This document shows, in pieces, positions 8,351-17,255 of a stretch of DNA of 57,252 bases. The notes below the pieces were generated by a model. It had not been told where the DNA came from and made no database searches. It saw nothing but the letters and a program-made list of their open reading frames with translations. The DNA is from an uncultured Alphaproteobacteria bacterium. Lineage in GTDB: Bacteria; Pseudomonadota; Alphaproteobacteria; HIMB59; GCA-002718135. Within the stretch, counting starts at the first letter, position 1; every line of letters starts with the position of its first letter. Where the stretch lies: NCBI GenBank assembly GCA_902525035.1, contig CABZFN010000008.1, forward strand, positions 1 to 57,252, read 5' to 3'. Made by a program: the position numbers and the translations under genes.

Positions 8351-9084
8351 CCTTTTTTGTGCTTTATATATTTATTTATAAAATCATCATTATCCATAAC
8401 ATTAAGATCTTGATCTTTAGACCAATTACCCAAAATTTTTTCATTATAGTTTGCGTGTTCTTCAGTATAATTTTTAAGTAGCATAAATCTTGATCTAGTA
8501 GCGTCAAGCGCATGACAATCTGTAAACGCGGGTAAGCTATAAATTAAATCATAAATATAATAACTTGTGTATTGGTGAAAAAAAACATCTAATAACCTTT
8601 GTTTTTTTTTATTTAATAATAAATTATTAAAACCGACAAATCCAGCTTCAGAGTAATAACCTAATCTATCGTAAACTGAAATTAAAGAATTATTTGGAAG
8701 GCATTTTTCAAACCATACATTTGGAATTGTTTTAAGGAATTCAGTATCAGCATCAAGGAAAAAAATTTGTTGAGAATATTTTCTGGCATCACTCTGTGCA
8801 AAAACTTTATATGAAAATCTTACAGCATCAAGTAAATAAGAAATCTTGGAATTTTTTTGTGATTTTATTTTATTTCTTTCTACAAATTGGAAACACAAAG
8901 GTTGTTCTTTAAATAAATCAAGATAGATTATATTTTTATCTTTAGGATATAAATTGATATCATCTTCCACATAACAATATAGTTTAAGATCCTGATTTGT
9001 TTTAAGATAACTATCAATAAGTTTGTAAGCATACTTTTCATATAACTGATAATTAAAAGTTGTAACAAAAATTTTATTTGTCAT
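8341..9084 (-). CDS. Putative glycosyltransferase with DxD motif
   Basis: A 247-residue protein that opens with a short beta strand (NKIFVTTFNYQLYEKYA) like GT-A folds acting on nucleotide sugars. It contains a DxD-type motif in IFFLDADTEFLK near the middle, followed by a glycine-containing segment GYYSEAGFVGFNN. The order of strand, DxD and later Asp/His-rich stretch (CHALDATRS) resembles families that modify glycans, but I cannot assign a family with certainty. It sits tail-to-tail with gmd and 11 nt downstream of argG on the same strand, so it may be cotranscribed with argG. Confidence 0.6.
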   Translation of the reverse strand: MTNKIFVTTFNYQLYEKYAYKLIDSYLKTNQDLKLYCYVEDDINLYPKDKNIIYLDLFKEQPLCFQFVERNKIKSQKNSKISYLLDAVRFSYKVFAQSDARKYSQQIFFLDADTEFLKTIPNVWFEKCLPNNSLISVYDRLGYYSEAGFVGFNNLLLNKKKQRLLDVFFHQYTSYYIYDLIYSLPAFTDCHALDATRSRFMLLKNYTEEHANYNEKILGNWSKDQDLNVMDNDDFINKYIKHKKGNK

Positions 9085-9095
9085 TTAATTTTATT

Positions 9096-10277
9096 TTAAA
9101 TTTTTAATCTTAGTGAAGATATTTTAATAAAACCTTCTGCATCTTTTTGATTGTAATCACCAACTTCATCAAAAGATACTAAAGACAATTTATATTTACT
9201 AAAAGGTGATTTTCGACCGCTTATAATAATGTTTCCTCTAAATAATTTTAACCTTACATCTCCTGTCACTTTATTTTGAGTAGTATCAATTAGTTTTTGC
9301 ATGGCTACCCTCTCTGAAGAAAACCAATATCCATTGTATATAGTTTCAGCATACTTTGGCATAATTTCATCTTTTAAATGAGCTTCGCCTTTATCAAGTG
9401 TTATGCTTTCAATTGCTCTATGAGCTTTTAATAATATTGATCCTCCAGGAGTTTCATAAACTCCTCTGGATTTCATTCCTACAAAACGATTCTCTACAAT
9501 ATCTTCTCTACCAATTCCGTGTTCGAAACCATATTTATTTAATTCTATAAGTATCTCATGAGGTTTTAGTTTTTTTTGATTTATAGCTACAACATCTCCA
9601 CTTTCAAAACTTAGAATTATTTCATCAGGTGAATTTTTTGAATCATCAATTGATTTAGTTCTAGAATAAATATGTTCAGGTGCTTCAATCCAAGGATCCT
9701 CTAAAATTTTACCCTCAGATGACGTATGAAGTAGGTTAGCATCAGTACTGAATGGTGCTTCTCCTCTTTTATCCTTTGGAATAGAGATTTGATTTTTTTC
9801 TGCAAAATTAATTAGATCTTTTCTTGAATTTAAATCCCATTCCCTCCATGGAGATATTACATTTATTTTTGGATTATTTGCATAGTATCCCAATTCAAAT
9901 CTAACTTGATCATTACCTTTGCCAGTTGCCCCGTGAGCTACAGAATCAGCACCTACTTTCTTGGCAATTTCAATTTGTCTTTTAGCTATTAAAGGACGTG
10001 CTATAGCTGTTCCTAAATAATAAGATCCTTCATAAATAGCGTTTGCTCTAAACATAGGAAATACATAATTTTTAACAAACTCTTCTTGTAGATCTTCAAT
10101 AAAAATTTCTTTAACCCCCAAAGACTCAGCTTTATTTCTAACTGGAGATAGTTCCTCACCCTGACCAAGATCTGCAGTAAATGTAACAATTGGACAATGA
10201 TATTTGTTTTGAAGCCATTTAAGAATTACACTTGTATCCAATCCACCAGAGTAAGCTAAAACTATTTTCTTAGGCAT
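9096..10277 (-). CDS. argG: Argininosuccinate synthase
   Basis: ArgG joins citrulline and aspartate, with ATP, into argininosuccinate in arginine biosynthesis. The 393-residue protein carries the ATP pyrophosphatase loop AYSGGLDTS at residues 8-16 and the substrate segment [32 protein letters not shown] and [14 protein letters not shown] further match the family. Start and length agree with the family. The upstream IalB-like gene ends immediately before the argG start codon with no gap. Confidence 0.97.
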   Translation of the reverse strand: MPKKIVLAYSGGLDTSVILKWLQNKYHCPIVTFTADLGQGEELSPVRNKAESLGVKEIFIEDLQEEFVKNYVFPMFRANAIYEGSYYLGTAIARPLIAKRQIEIAKKVGADSVAHGATGKGNDQVRFELGYYANNPKINVISPWREWDLNSRKDLINFAEKNQISIPKDKRGEAPFSTDANLLHTSSEGKILEDPWIEAPEHIYSRTKSIDDSKNSPDEIILSFESGDVVAINQKKLKPHEILIELNKYGFEHGIGREDIVENRFVGMKSRGVYETPGGSILLKAHRAIESITLDKGEAHLKDEIMPKYAETIYNGYWFSSERVAMQKLIDTTQNKVTGDVRLKLFRGNIIISGRKSPFSKYKLSLVSFDEVGDYNQKDAEGFIKISSLRLKI

Positions 10278-10751
10278 TTAGCAATCGTTAATTAATTGAT
10301 TATATGCTGCAGTGAATCCATTGAGGGTATAGACATCATTAGTGACAGTACCTCTAGAAGACTCACCTGTGACCGTGAGCTCTACCCCTTTTTTCATTGC
10401 AAATATGACTTTGGCATCTTCTTCTGTCCAAGCCGCAGTTGGCAAATCCTTAGTTGTATAAAATTTGTAATCTCCCTTATCTATACTAATAATAATATCA
10501 GATGGAGCCTTATAACTATAACCAGCTTCTATTTGTATTACGGTCTCTGGATTGCCTACATTTTTATAGACTAATACATAGAAGTCTCCCCTTTTTTTAT
10601 CACTTGATAAATCTGTTTCTATCGCTAGACTGCCAATATAACAATACTCATCAGTCTGCTCAAAAGACCATTTACCAACTTCTAAAGCATTGAGAGCACT
10701 AGGAAGTGCTACAAATAGCACTAGTAAAAACTTAAGAAAAATTTTCATCAA
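10278..10751 (-). CDS. Invasion-associated locus B (IalB)-like periplasmic protein
   Basis: A 157-residue secreted protein. The N-terminus is a signal peptide ending around LNALEVG (residues 20-26). The mature part contains two distant cysteines (in EYCYIGS and at the C-terminal NDC), the segments KRGDFYVLVYKNVG and IQIEAGYSYK, and the characteristic SSRGTVTNDVYTLNGFTAA. This pattern matches the IalB family (PF06776), widespread in free-living alphaproteobacteria; despite the name, a role in invasion is not implied. It may share a transcript with argG and is divergent from the sigma-factor gene at 10821. Confidence 0.75.
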   Translation of the reverse strand: MMKIFLKFLLVLFVALPSALNALEVGKWSFEQTDEYCYIGSLAIETDLSSDKKRGDFYVLVYKNVGNPETVIQIEAGYSYKAPSDIIISIDKGDYKFYTTKDLPTAAWTEEDAKVIFAMKKGVELTVTGESSRGTVTNDVYTLNGFTAAYNQLINDC

Positions 10752-10820
10752 TTACTTCTTTTAGTATATCTTATGCAATTAGTTAAGAGCGTTTAATCAT
10801 TGTTAGAGTCTTTTTAAATT

Positions 10821-11357
10821 ATGGAAAAATCAAACCTAAATAACTTGATGAAAAGAGTTCAAAGAGACCGCGACGAAATGGCTTTTTCTGAAATCTTTGA
10901 TTTTTTTGCCCCTAAAATCAATGCTTATTTTATTCAAAATAGAATCAAAATTGAAAGTTCCGAGGAATTAACACAGGAGGTTTTAAGTGCTGTTTGGGTA
11001 AAATCAAACCTATATGATTCAAAAAAATCAGCTTTTTCAACATGGATATATACTATTGCAAGAAACAAAAAAATAGACTTTTTCAGGAAAAATTCAAAGA
11101 TAAACTTTGTAGAAGAAGATATACGAGAATTTTTATACCAAGATAGAGAAATTGATCTCATTGAAGAAAGTGAAGCAAAAAAACAAATTGAAAGAATAAA
11201 TAATGAGCTCGATGAACAGCAAAAAATAATTATAAAAATGAACTTTTTTGAAAATAAAAGTCATAAAAAAATTGCAGATGAGCTTGAAATTCCTTTAGGT
11301 ACAGTTAAATCTAGAATAAGGCAAATTTTAACGAAAATGCAGGAATTTATAAAATGA
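10821..11357 (+). CDS. ECF-type RNA polymerase sigma factor (RpoE/ChrR group)
   Basis: A 178-residue sigma-70 family protein with only region 2 and region 4. Region 2 carries EELTQEVLSAVW and the -10 recognition helix AFSTWIYTIARNKKIDFFRK. Region 4 has the helix-turn-helix HKKIADELEIPLGTVKSRIRQIL. The neighbouring ChrR-like gene overlaps its stop by 4 nt, the hallmark arrangement of the sigma pairs that respond to singlet oxygen. The 69-nt upstream gap to the divergent IalB-like gene holds no motif that I can confidently call an autoregulated promoter. Confidence 0.88.
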   Translation: MEKSNLNNLMKRVQRDRDEMAFSEIFDFFAPKINAYFIQNRIKIESSEELTQEVLSAVWVKSNLYDSKKSAFSTWIYTIARNKKIDFFRKNSKINFVEEDIREFLYQDREIDLIEESEAKKQIERINNELDEQQKIIIKMNFFENKSHKKIADELEIPLGTVKSRIRQILTKMQEFIK

Positions 11358-11983
11358 ACGGAACAATAGTAAAAAACGAGCTTATATTTGATTTTGCTTC
11401 AGGAATATTAGGTCCAGCAAAGTCGCTACTCGCATCAACTTATTTACAATTAAACTCAAATGCATCTAAAATTGGCAATACTTTTGAAAAAATGTTGGGT
11501 GAAAATCTAATGGATAATGAAAACATTTATCCTAAAAATTTGAAATATTCAGACTGCATTAACGGTGTAAACACCAAATCTGCTTCAAATCTAAATGATC
11601 CAGTAACCAGCTTCTTTGGCAATCTAAACAATTTAAATTGGAAACAAGTGTATAAGGGTTTCAGAGAGTATACTGCTTCAATCGATGATTATGACGAATT
11701 AAAGTTAATAAAAATGGACCCTGGAGTCTCGGTACCACTGCACTCTCATGGTGGAAAAGAGTACATATTAGTTTTAGAAGGTAGCTTCTGCGACGAATAT
11801 GGTGAATATTCTAAGGGTGATATTCAGATAAATGATCAAAATATAAAACATACTCCAATTGCATCAAATAAGACAGGCTGTGTCTGTTTAAGTATTACTG
11901 AAAAAGAGGTAATATTCTTTGGTAGGTATGGATCCTTCCTGAATTTATTTACCTTTATCAAATCTTTTTTTAAACAAAAATAA
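11354..11983 (+). CDS. ChrR-like cupin anti-sigma factor with degenerate zinc-binding N-domain
   Basis: ChrR proteins bind their sigma factor with an N-terminal zinc domain and sense stress with a C-terminal cupin. This 209-residue protein aligns over both parts. In the N-domain the ligand positions of the ATHLxLCxxCR-type motif read STYLQLNSNAS, so His, Cys and Cys become Y30, N34 and A37, and the early His is also absent. The cupin keeps its metal residues in PLHSHGGKEY, the glutamate-bearing LVLEGSFCDEYGEYSKGD stretch and KHTP. It overlaps the sigma gene by 4 nt. The interaction is inferred from the operon; the missing zinc ligands make the mechanism uncertain. Confidence 0.72.
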   Translation: MNGTIVKNELIFDFASGILGPAKSLLASTYLQLNSNASKIGNTFEKMLGENLMDNENIYPKNLKYSDCINGVNTKSASNLNDPVTSFFGNLNNLNWKQVYKGFREYTASIDDYDELKLIKMDPGVSVPLHSHGGKEYILVLEGSFCDEYGEYSKGDIQINDQNIKHTPIASNKTGCVCLSITEKEVIFFGRYGSFLNLFTFIKSFFKQK

Positions 11984-12003
11984 ACTCTTTGTTGTATAAC
12001 TTT

Positions 12004-12026
12004 CTACGTGTCTAAAATTCACGTAG
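12004..12026 (+). promoter_or_regulatory. Inverted repeat covering the asparaginase start codon
   Basis: CTACGTG (12004-12010) and CACGTAG (12020-12026) form a perfect 7-bp stem with a 9-nt loop. The last three bases of the left arm are the GTG start of the asparaginase gene. It could mask the start codon in the mRNA, bind a dimeric regulator, or end the sigma/anti-sigma transcript weakly; no T-run of terminator quality follows. Confidence 0.4.
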
Positions 12027-13003
12027 ATTTTATTAGAGGTAAAAAAGTTGAAAGTACCCATCAAGTTAAAGCTTTAGTCACAAATATCGACGGCAAAATT
12101 TTATTATCTACAAATAATGATAATGAATTTTTTTTTCCTAGATCATCAATTAAAATATTTCAAGCTATTCCTTTTGTAATGTCAAATGCCATAAAAAATT
12201 ATAAATTAAATAATAAACATATAGCTTTAGCCTGTGCATCACACAAAGGAGAAGAAATTCATATGAGAGAATTAAAAAAATGGATTTCAAAAATAAACTT
12301 AAAAACAAAAAATTTAAAATGTGGTATTCATGGACCATTAGATAAAAAAGCTTCTGAAAAAATAATATATTCTAGAAAAAAATTTAACGAACTACACAAT
12401 AATTGTGCTGGAAAGCACTTAGGTATGTTAACAAGCTGTTTGATCAATAATCAGAGTATCAATAACTATCTAGATTACAATCACACACATCAAAAAAATA
12501 TCAGAAAAGTTTTCAACAAATTTACTGAAACTAAACTATCAAAAAAAATTTATTCTTTAGATGGTTGTAGCGCACCACAATATTCATTTAAAATTAAATC
12601 TATTTCAAAGGCATTAAATAATTTGATTAAAAGTTATAAAGATAATTATGATTATAGTGAAGAAGTCAAAACTTTAATTAATTCAGTTTTAGCAAATCCT
12701 GAATTTATTGGAGGAACTACAAGTTTTGATACTAAAGTTATGAAAACTTCAAAAGGAAAAATATTTTGTAAAAGTGGAGCTGAAGGTGTTTTTTTATTTA
12801 TTGATATTCAAAAAGAAATTAGCGGCATAATTAAAATTTCTGATGGTAATGAAAGAGCTATTCCTATTTCTATACTTAATATTTTTAAAAAATTAAAAAT
12901 CATGAACAAGATAGAATTAAAAAACTTAGAAAAAAAAGAAAAATTTAAGCTACAAAATCATGCAGGCAGAAATATTGGTCACATCAGCCTTACAATAAAA
13001 TAA
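12008..13003 (+). CDS. Asparaginase (AnsA-like, PF06089 family)
   Basis: The protein belongs to the thermolabile asparaginase family that hydrolyses L-asparagine to aspartate and ammonia and is common in alphaproteobacteria. The 331-residue sequence has the family order: an opening TRG-like HVDFIRGKKVESTHQV, then FPRSSIKIFQAIPFV, then ALACASHKGEEIHM. These are followed by LKCGIHGPLDKKA and the signature HNNCAGKHLGML, with a late VFCKSGAEGVF-type stretch (IFCKSGAEGVF). The GTG start at 12008 is supported because the family motif begins within a few residues, but no clear Shine-Dalgarno is present. Its 3' end overlaps the convergent gene by 14 nt. Confidence 0.87.
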   Translation: MSKIHVDFIRGKKVESTHQVKALVTNIDGKILLSTNNDNEFFFPRSSIKIFQAIPFVMSNAIKNYKLNNKHIALACASHKGEEIHMRELKKWISKINLKTKNLKCGIHGPLDKKASEKIIYSRKKFNELHNNCAGKHLGMLTSCLINNQSINNYLDYNHTHQKNIRKVFNKFTETKLSKKIYSLDGCSAPQYSFKIKSISKALNNLIKSYKDNYDYSEEVKTLINSVLANPEFIGGTTSFDTKVMKTSKGKIFCKSGAEGVFLFIDIQKEISGIIKISDGNERAIPISILNIFKKLKIMNKIELKNLEKKEKFKLQNHAGRNIGHISLTIK

Positions 13004-13421
13004 GAAACAAAAACAAGATAATTAATACCGTCAAAGGCAATCTGAGAAAGTAAAATGCTTTTTTATTTTTTTCGTTAGCAAATAAAATAATGTAGTCAAA
13101 AAATAATTGAGTTAACAACAATAAAATTATTAAAATAAAAATTATTAAAATATTGATATTAAGGATACTTAAAATAATAATTATTACAGCAAATAAGCTA
13201 GGTAAAAAACCATATATTACTATGTGAGTGGGTGGATTATTTTTTAAATTCCAATTTATAGATCCTATAAAAACAATTATGATTAGGCTGTAGTAAGTAA
13301 TAAATCTAAGCAGATGTTCTTCTTCAACAATTAAAAAATAGTATTTATCTAAAAAAGTTAAAACATATGGTATTAATCCAAAATATGAAATTAGAAATTG
13401 AAAATTTATTTTTTTAAACAT
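12990..13421 (-). CDS. DUF3429 family membrane protein
   Basis: A 143-residue protein with about four or five hydrophobic segments. The N-terminal ISYFGLIPYVLTF and the mid segment YYSLIIIVFIGSINWNL match the DUF3429 (PF11911) pattern of LGxxGLIPF followed by a YGxxILSFLGGIxWG-type helix. Function is unknown. It is convergent with the asparaginase gene (14-nt overlap of the 3' ends) and divergent from the kinase gene that starts 5 nt beyond its start codon, leaving almost no promoter space. Confidence 0.7.
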   Translation of the reverse strand: MFKKINFQFLISYFGLIPYVLTFLDKYYFLIVEEEHLLRFITYYSLIIIVFIGSINWNLKNNPPTHIVIYGFLPSLFAVIIIILSILNINILIIFILIILLLLTQLFFDYIILFANEKNKKAFYFLRLPLTVLIILFLFLILL

Positions 13422-13426
13422 TTGGC

Positions 13427-14302
13427 ATGGTTGAACAAAGTATCATTTTAGAAATTGAAAAACTTTTAGATAATAAAAAAATTATAGATAGCAAGTTATT
13501 ATCAGACTCTTTTGGGATTAATTGCCTAAAAATTATCACTAGTGATAGTAAAGAGTTTATTGTCAAATATTATTATAAAAATAATGATGAATTTAATGCT
13601 ATAAAATCTGAGACAGATAACCTTCTTTTTTTTAATAAACAAAAGTTTAATCAATTTCCATGTATTATTAACTATAATGATAATTTATTAATAATGTCAT
13701 TCATAAATAATGATGATGATCAGCCAAACCAAACAAATGATGATTTATTAAATAGTATAGTTTCTCTTCACTCAAATAAGAGTGATAATTACGGTTTTAG
13801 TTTTGACACGCAAATTGGTGGTTTGAGACAGATTAATTCTAGTTCTACAAATTGGTTAGAGTTCTATAGAGATAAAAGATTAACTTACATATTTGAAATA
13901 ATTAACAAAAATCAACCTATGGATAAAACAATTAACACTAAAATTGATTTATTAATTAAAAAGATAGATAATTTTATTCCCAACAAACCAATATCTTCTT
14001 TATTACATGGTGACTTATGGGAAGGAAATATACTTTTTAAAAATAAAAAGTTAGTAGGATTTATTGATCCAGGATCTTTTTATGGTCATAATGAATTAGA
14101 AATATCTTATTTGAGATGGTTTAACCCCAAATTTATTGATGAAAATTTTTTAGATAAATACAACGATCACATCAAGATTGATAAATATTACTTAGAATAT
14201 GAACCAATTTATCAATTATATTATTCACTATTAAATGTTTATTTATGGGATAGAAGCTATATTGAAGATGTACGTAAATTGCTGGAAAAAATTAAAATAT
14301 AA
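13427..14302 (+). CDS. Fructosamine/ketosamine kinase-like phosphotransferase
   Basis: A 291-residue aminoglycoside-phosphotransferase-fold protein. The catalytic loop reads LLHGDLWEGNILF and the metal-binding loop GFIDPGSFYGHNELEISYL, which is the specific pattern of fructosamine-3-kinases (PF03881), where HGDLWxGN and DPxxxYGHxExE are diagnostic. GFSFDTQIGGLRQ also fits that family. These enzymes phosphorylate glycation products so that the sugar can be shed. Its stop codon shares one base with the asnB start, so the two are coupled; the link to asparagine synthesis is not obvious. Confidence 0.78.
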   Translation: MVEQSIILEIEKLLDNKKIIDSKLLSDSFGINCLKIITSDSKEFIVKYYYKNNDEFNAIKSETDNLLFFNKQKFNQFPCIINYNDNLLIMSFINNDDDQPNQTNDDLLNSIVSLHSNKSDNYGFSFDTQIGGLRQINSSSTNWLEFYRDKRLTYIFEIINKNQPMDKTINTKIDLLIKKIDNFIPNKPISSLLHGDLWEGNILFKNKKLVGFIDPGSFYGHNELEISYLRWFNPKFIDENFLDKYNDHIKIDKYYLEYEPIYQLYYSLLNVYLWDRSYIEDVRKLLEKIKI

Positions 14303-16188
14303 TGTGTGGAATTAATGGAATAATTTTTAAAACATCTAAAACAGATGTTTCAAAAATTCTTAAAATGAATGCAATTCTAGATCATAGAGGACCGGATGAT
14401 AGTGGATTTATTAACCATAATAATCTTTTACTTGGTCATACTAGGCTATCTATTATCGATACATCAAATCTTGGCTCTCAACCAATGTCTGTAGATGGAA
14501 GATATTGGATTATTTATAATGGAGAAATTTATAATTATAAAACTTTAAGGGAAGAACTAATTCTAAAGAAATATAAATTTTATTCAAATTCAGATACTGA
14601 GGTTGTCCTAAATGCATATAAAGAATGGGGTGTTGATTCATTTCAAAAGTTTAACGGAGAATGGTCTTTCGCAATACTAGACAAAAAAAATAATGAAGTA
14701 ATAATCTGTAGAGATGGTATTGGATATAAGCCTTGTTATATATATGATAATAATAATTTTTTTGCATTTAGTTCTGAAATAAAAGCATTTTACGCATTAG
14801 AAAATACAATTGAGTTTGATAATAATAATTTAGGTATAAATTTTGCTACTCTAAATAATTGCTCTAAAACAAATTTTAAAAATATCAATCAACTTACACA
14901 AGGTAGATATCTAAAAGTAAATTTAAATAACCTAGAAAAAAAGATGTCTAGATGGGACTATCCACTTAATAATTTACCAAAAATAAATTCGGGATTTAGA
15001 GAAAATGTTAATGATTATTTTGATCTTCTTTATGAATCTACAAAATTAAGATTAAACAGTGACGTAAAAACTGGAACTTCACTGAGTGGTGGTTTGGATT
15101 CTTCTGCTATTTTCACATTGATGAATTTAATACAAAAAAAAGAAAAATTTGCTGAAGATGATTTAGATTTAAACCCAATCATAATGAATTATGAGGAAAT
15201 GAAAACCAAAGAGGATGCAGTTCAACTGTCAAAAAAATTTAAAAGAAATTATCAAGTAGTTGATTTTGAAAAAGTTACAGCTGATAAAACAATGGATCTT
15301 GTTTCATCACTTGAGGTAGTTGAAGAATACTTTATCCAATTTGAGCTATATAAAAAACAAAAAGAAAAAGGAATAAAAGTTAGTCTTGATGGTCATGGGT
15401 CTGATGAGTTTTTAGGATATCCAAATTGGATACCAGAATTATCTGTAGATATTTATAACAGTATTGCAAATAATTTTAAAACAATAAATAAATTTGGAAA
15501 AACTCAAAATATTAATAAATTTAAAAGACTATTTGGTCTAGGCGAACAAGAGATTAATCCTATATCTTTCAAATCAGTACCTGACTTAAATTATGGTTTT
15601 AAAAGCTATCTAAATACAGGTAATTTTGATGGAAGTTATCAAATTATTAATGATGATTTAGAAAATTTAGAAAATTTTCCTTATGAATTGTGTTTTACTT
15701 ATTTGATGTCTTATTGTGGTTGGTTTCAGTTTTTTTTAAATAAGTGGGATAGAGCATCGATGTCAAATTCTGTTGAGGTTAGAATGCCATTTTTAGATAA
15801 CAATGTAAGATTATTTGGATTAGCATTAAGCAGTTCTAATAAGCTGAAAAATGGATTTACAAAATCAGTTTTAAGAGAAGCTTTTAAAGATTATTTTCCT
15901 AAAACCATGTATAACCAACAATTTAAACAAGGTCTAAATATACAAAATATTGATTATAATGAAAATACTATAAATTTGATTGCTGAAATCATTAATGAAA
16001 CTAAATTTAAAGAGAGTAATTTTTTTAACTTTAAAAATATTAATAATGATTTTATTAATAAACAAAATTTAGATAAAATATGGTTACTTTGTAAATATTA
16101 TTTAATGATAGAAGGCTTCAAAAAAAGAAATGATTCAATAAATATTAATTTAAAAGTTGAAGAGAAAAGTAATCTATTAAATTCCTAA
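14302..16188 (+). CDS. asnB: Glutamine-hydrolysing asparagine synthase
   Basis: AsnB transfers ammonia from glutamine to aspartate with ATP. The 628-residue protein starts MCGINGIIF, so Cys2 becomes the N-terminal nucleophile of the glutaminase domain. Other glutaminase residues are in LDHRGPDDSG, TRLSIID and YNGEIYNY. The synthetase domain has the ATP loop SLSGGLDSS and the metal-site segment LDGHGSDEFLGYP. A second, more divergent synthase lies at 36600-38336. It overlaps the preceding kinase by 1 nt and the convergent aldo/keto reductase by 4 nt. Confidence 0.93.
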   Translation: MCGINGIIFKTSKTDVSKILKMNAILDHRGPDDSGFINHNNLLLGHTRLSIIDTSNLGSQPMSVDGRYWIIYNGEIYNYKTLREELILKKYKFYSNSDTEVVLNAYKEWGVDSFQKFNGEWSFAILDKKNNEVIICRDGIGYKPCYIYDNNNFFAFSSEIKAFYALENTIEFDNNNLGINFATLNNCSKTNFKNINQLTQGRYLKVNLNNLEKKMSRWDYPLNNLPKINSGFRENVNDYFDLLYESTKLRLNSDVKTGTSLSGGLDSSAIFTLMNLIQKKEKFAEDDLDLNPIIMNYEEMKTKEDAVQLSKKFKRNYQVVDFEKVTADKTMDLVSSLEVVEEYFIQFELYKKQKEKGIKVSLDGHGSDEFLGYPNWIPELSVDIYNSIANNFKTINKFGKTQNINKFKRLFGLGEQEINPISFKSVPDLNYGFKSYLNTGNFDGSYQIINDDLENLENFPYELCFTYLMSYCGWFQFFLNKWDRASMSNSVEVRMPFLDNNVRLFGLALSSSNKLKNGFTKSVLREAFKDYFPKTMYNQQFKQGLNIQNIDYNENTINLIAEIINETKFKESNFFNFKNINNDFINKQNLDKIWLLCKYYLMIEGFKKRNDSININLKVEEKSNLLNS

Positions 16189-17237
16189 ACACATGGGTTG
16201 GGATCCGATAAATGTATATCTTCAACCTCTTTTAAATCAGCTTTTGATAAAGTTATATTAATACTATCTATATTCTCTTTGAGTTGATGCATTGTGGTCG
16301 CCCCAATAATATTACTTGTTACGAAGGGACGATCATTTACAAAAGCATTAGCAAATGTAGATGGGGGTATTCCGAGTTTATGCGCAAGATTAACATATTG
16401 CTCGATAGCATTTTCTCCTCTTTCGGTATGGTGTCTTGAAAATCTTCTTGGCCAAAGAGTGTATCTTGCTTTTTTTGGATTTTTACCTCCAATATATTTA
16501 CCGCTCAATCTTCCTCCAGCTAAAGGTGAATAAGCTAGTAAGCCGCAATTCTCTCTGATTGAAACTTCTGAATTATGAATATCGAATACTCGATTAACCA
16601 AACTATAAACATTCTGGATAGACATCATGCGTGGTAAATTTTTTTCTTTAGATAATTGAAGATATTTCATAACACCCCAAGGTGTCTCATTAGATAAACC
16701 TACATATCTAATCTTTCCTGCTTTAACAAGCTGATCTAAATTATATAGAACTTCTTCAACGGTAGTCCAATCATTATCACTAGCATCATATTCAAAATCT
16801 AAAATACCAAATTTTGGAACTTTTCTTTCAGGCCAATGTAATTGGTATAAATCAATATAATCAGTCTTTAATCTTTTAAGACTTGCATCTATTGCAGCAT
16901 GCATATTTTTTTTATCAAAACCAAGAGTTTTTGATCCTTCTCTAATCCACTCAAGACCATCTGATTTGGAGGCTATTTTTGAGGCTAGAATTATTTTATC
17001 CCTGTTTTTCTTTTCTTGAAACCAATTACCAACTATCTCTTCAGTTTTACCATAAGTTTCTTTTCTTGGCATGACTGCGTATAACTCTGCGGTATCAAAA
17101 AAATTCACTCCTCTTTCAACAGCATAATCCATTTGATCGAAGCCATCTTGTTGACTGTTTTGTTCACCAAAAGTCATTGTACCTAAACAAATGACACTTA
17201 CATCAATATCTGTATTGCCTAATTTTCTGTATTTCAT
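16185..17237 (-). CDS. Aldo/keto reductase (Tas-like), tandem copy 1
   Basis: A 350-residue NADPH-dependent oxidoreductase with a TIM-barrel fold. The catalytic tetrad can be placed as Asp and Tyr in VNFFDTAELY, Lys in ILASKI and His in LYQLHWPE. The C-terminal NADP-binding segment reads TSNIIGATTMHQLKENI. The length and the opening YRKLGNTDIDVSVICLGTMT match the Tas/YajO branch. Its nearest relative is the gene directly upstream (17256-18305), a tandem duplicate with very similar sequence. The substrate is unknown. Confidence 0.9.
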   Translation of the reverse strand: MKYRKLGNTDIDVSVICLGTMTFGEQNSQQDGFDQMDYAVERGVNFFDTAELYAVMPRKETYGKTEEIVGNWFQEKKNRDKIILASKIASKSDGLEWIREGSKTLGFDKKNMHAAIDASLKRLKTDYIDLYQLHWPERKVPKFGILDFEYDASDNDWTTVEEVLYNLDQLVKAGKIRYVGLSNETPWGVMKYLQLSKEKNLPRMMSIQNVYSLVNRVFDIHNSEVSIRENCGLLAYSPLAGGRLSGKYIGGKNPKKARYTLWPRRFSRHHTERGENAIEQYVNLAHKLGIPPSTFANAFVNDRPFVTSNIIGATTMHQLKENIDSINITLSKADLKEVEDIHLSDPNPCV

Positions 17238-17255
17238 TTTTTAATTTCATAATTA

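Noticed and set aside
10752-10820. Autoregulated ECF sigma promoter in the 69-nt divergent gap
   Set aside because: I looked for a TGATC-type -35 and TCGTA-type -10 pair and found no convincing match.
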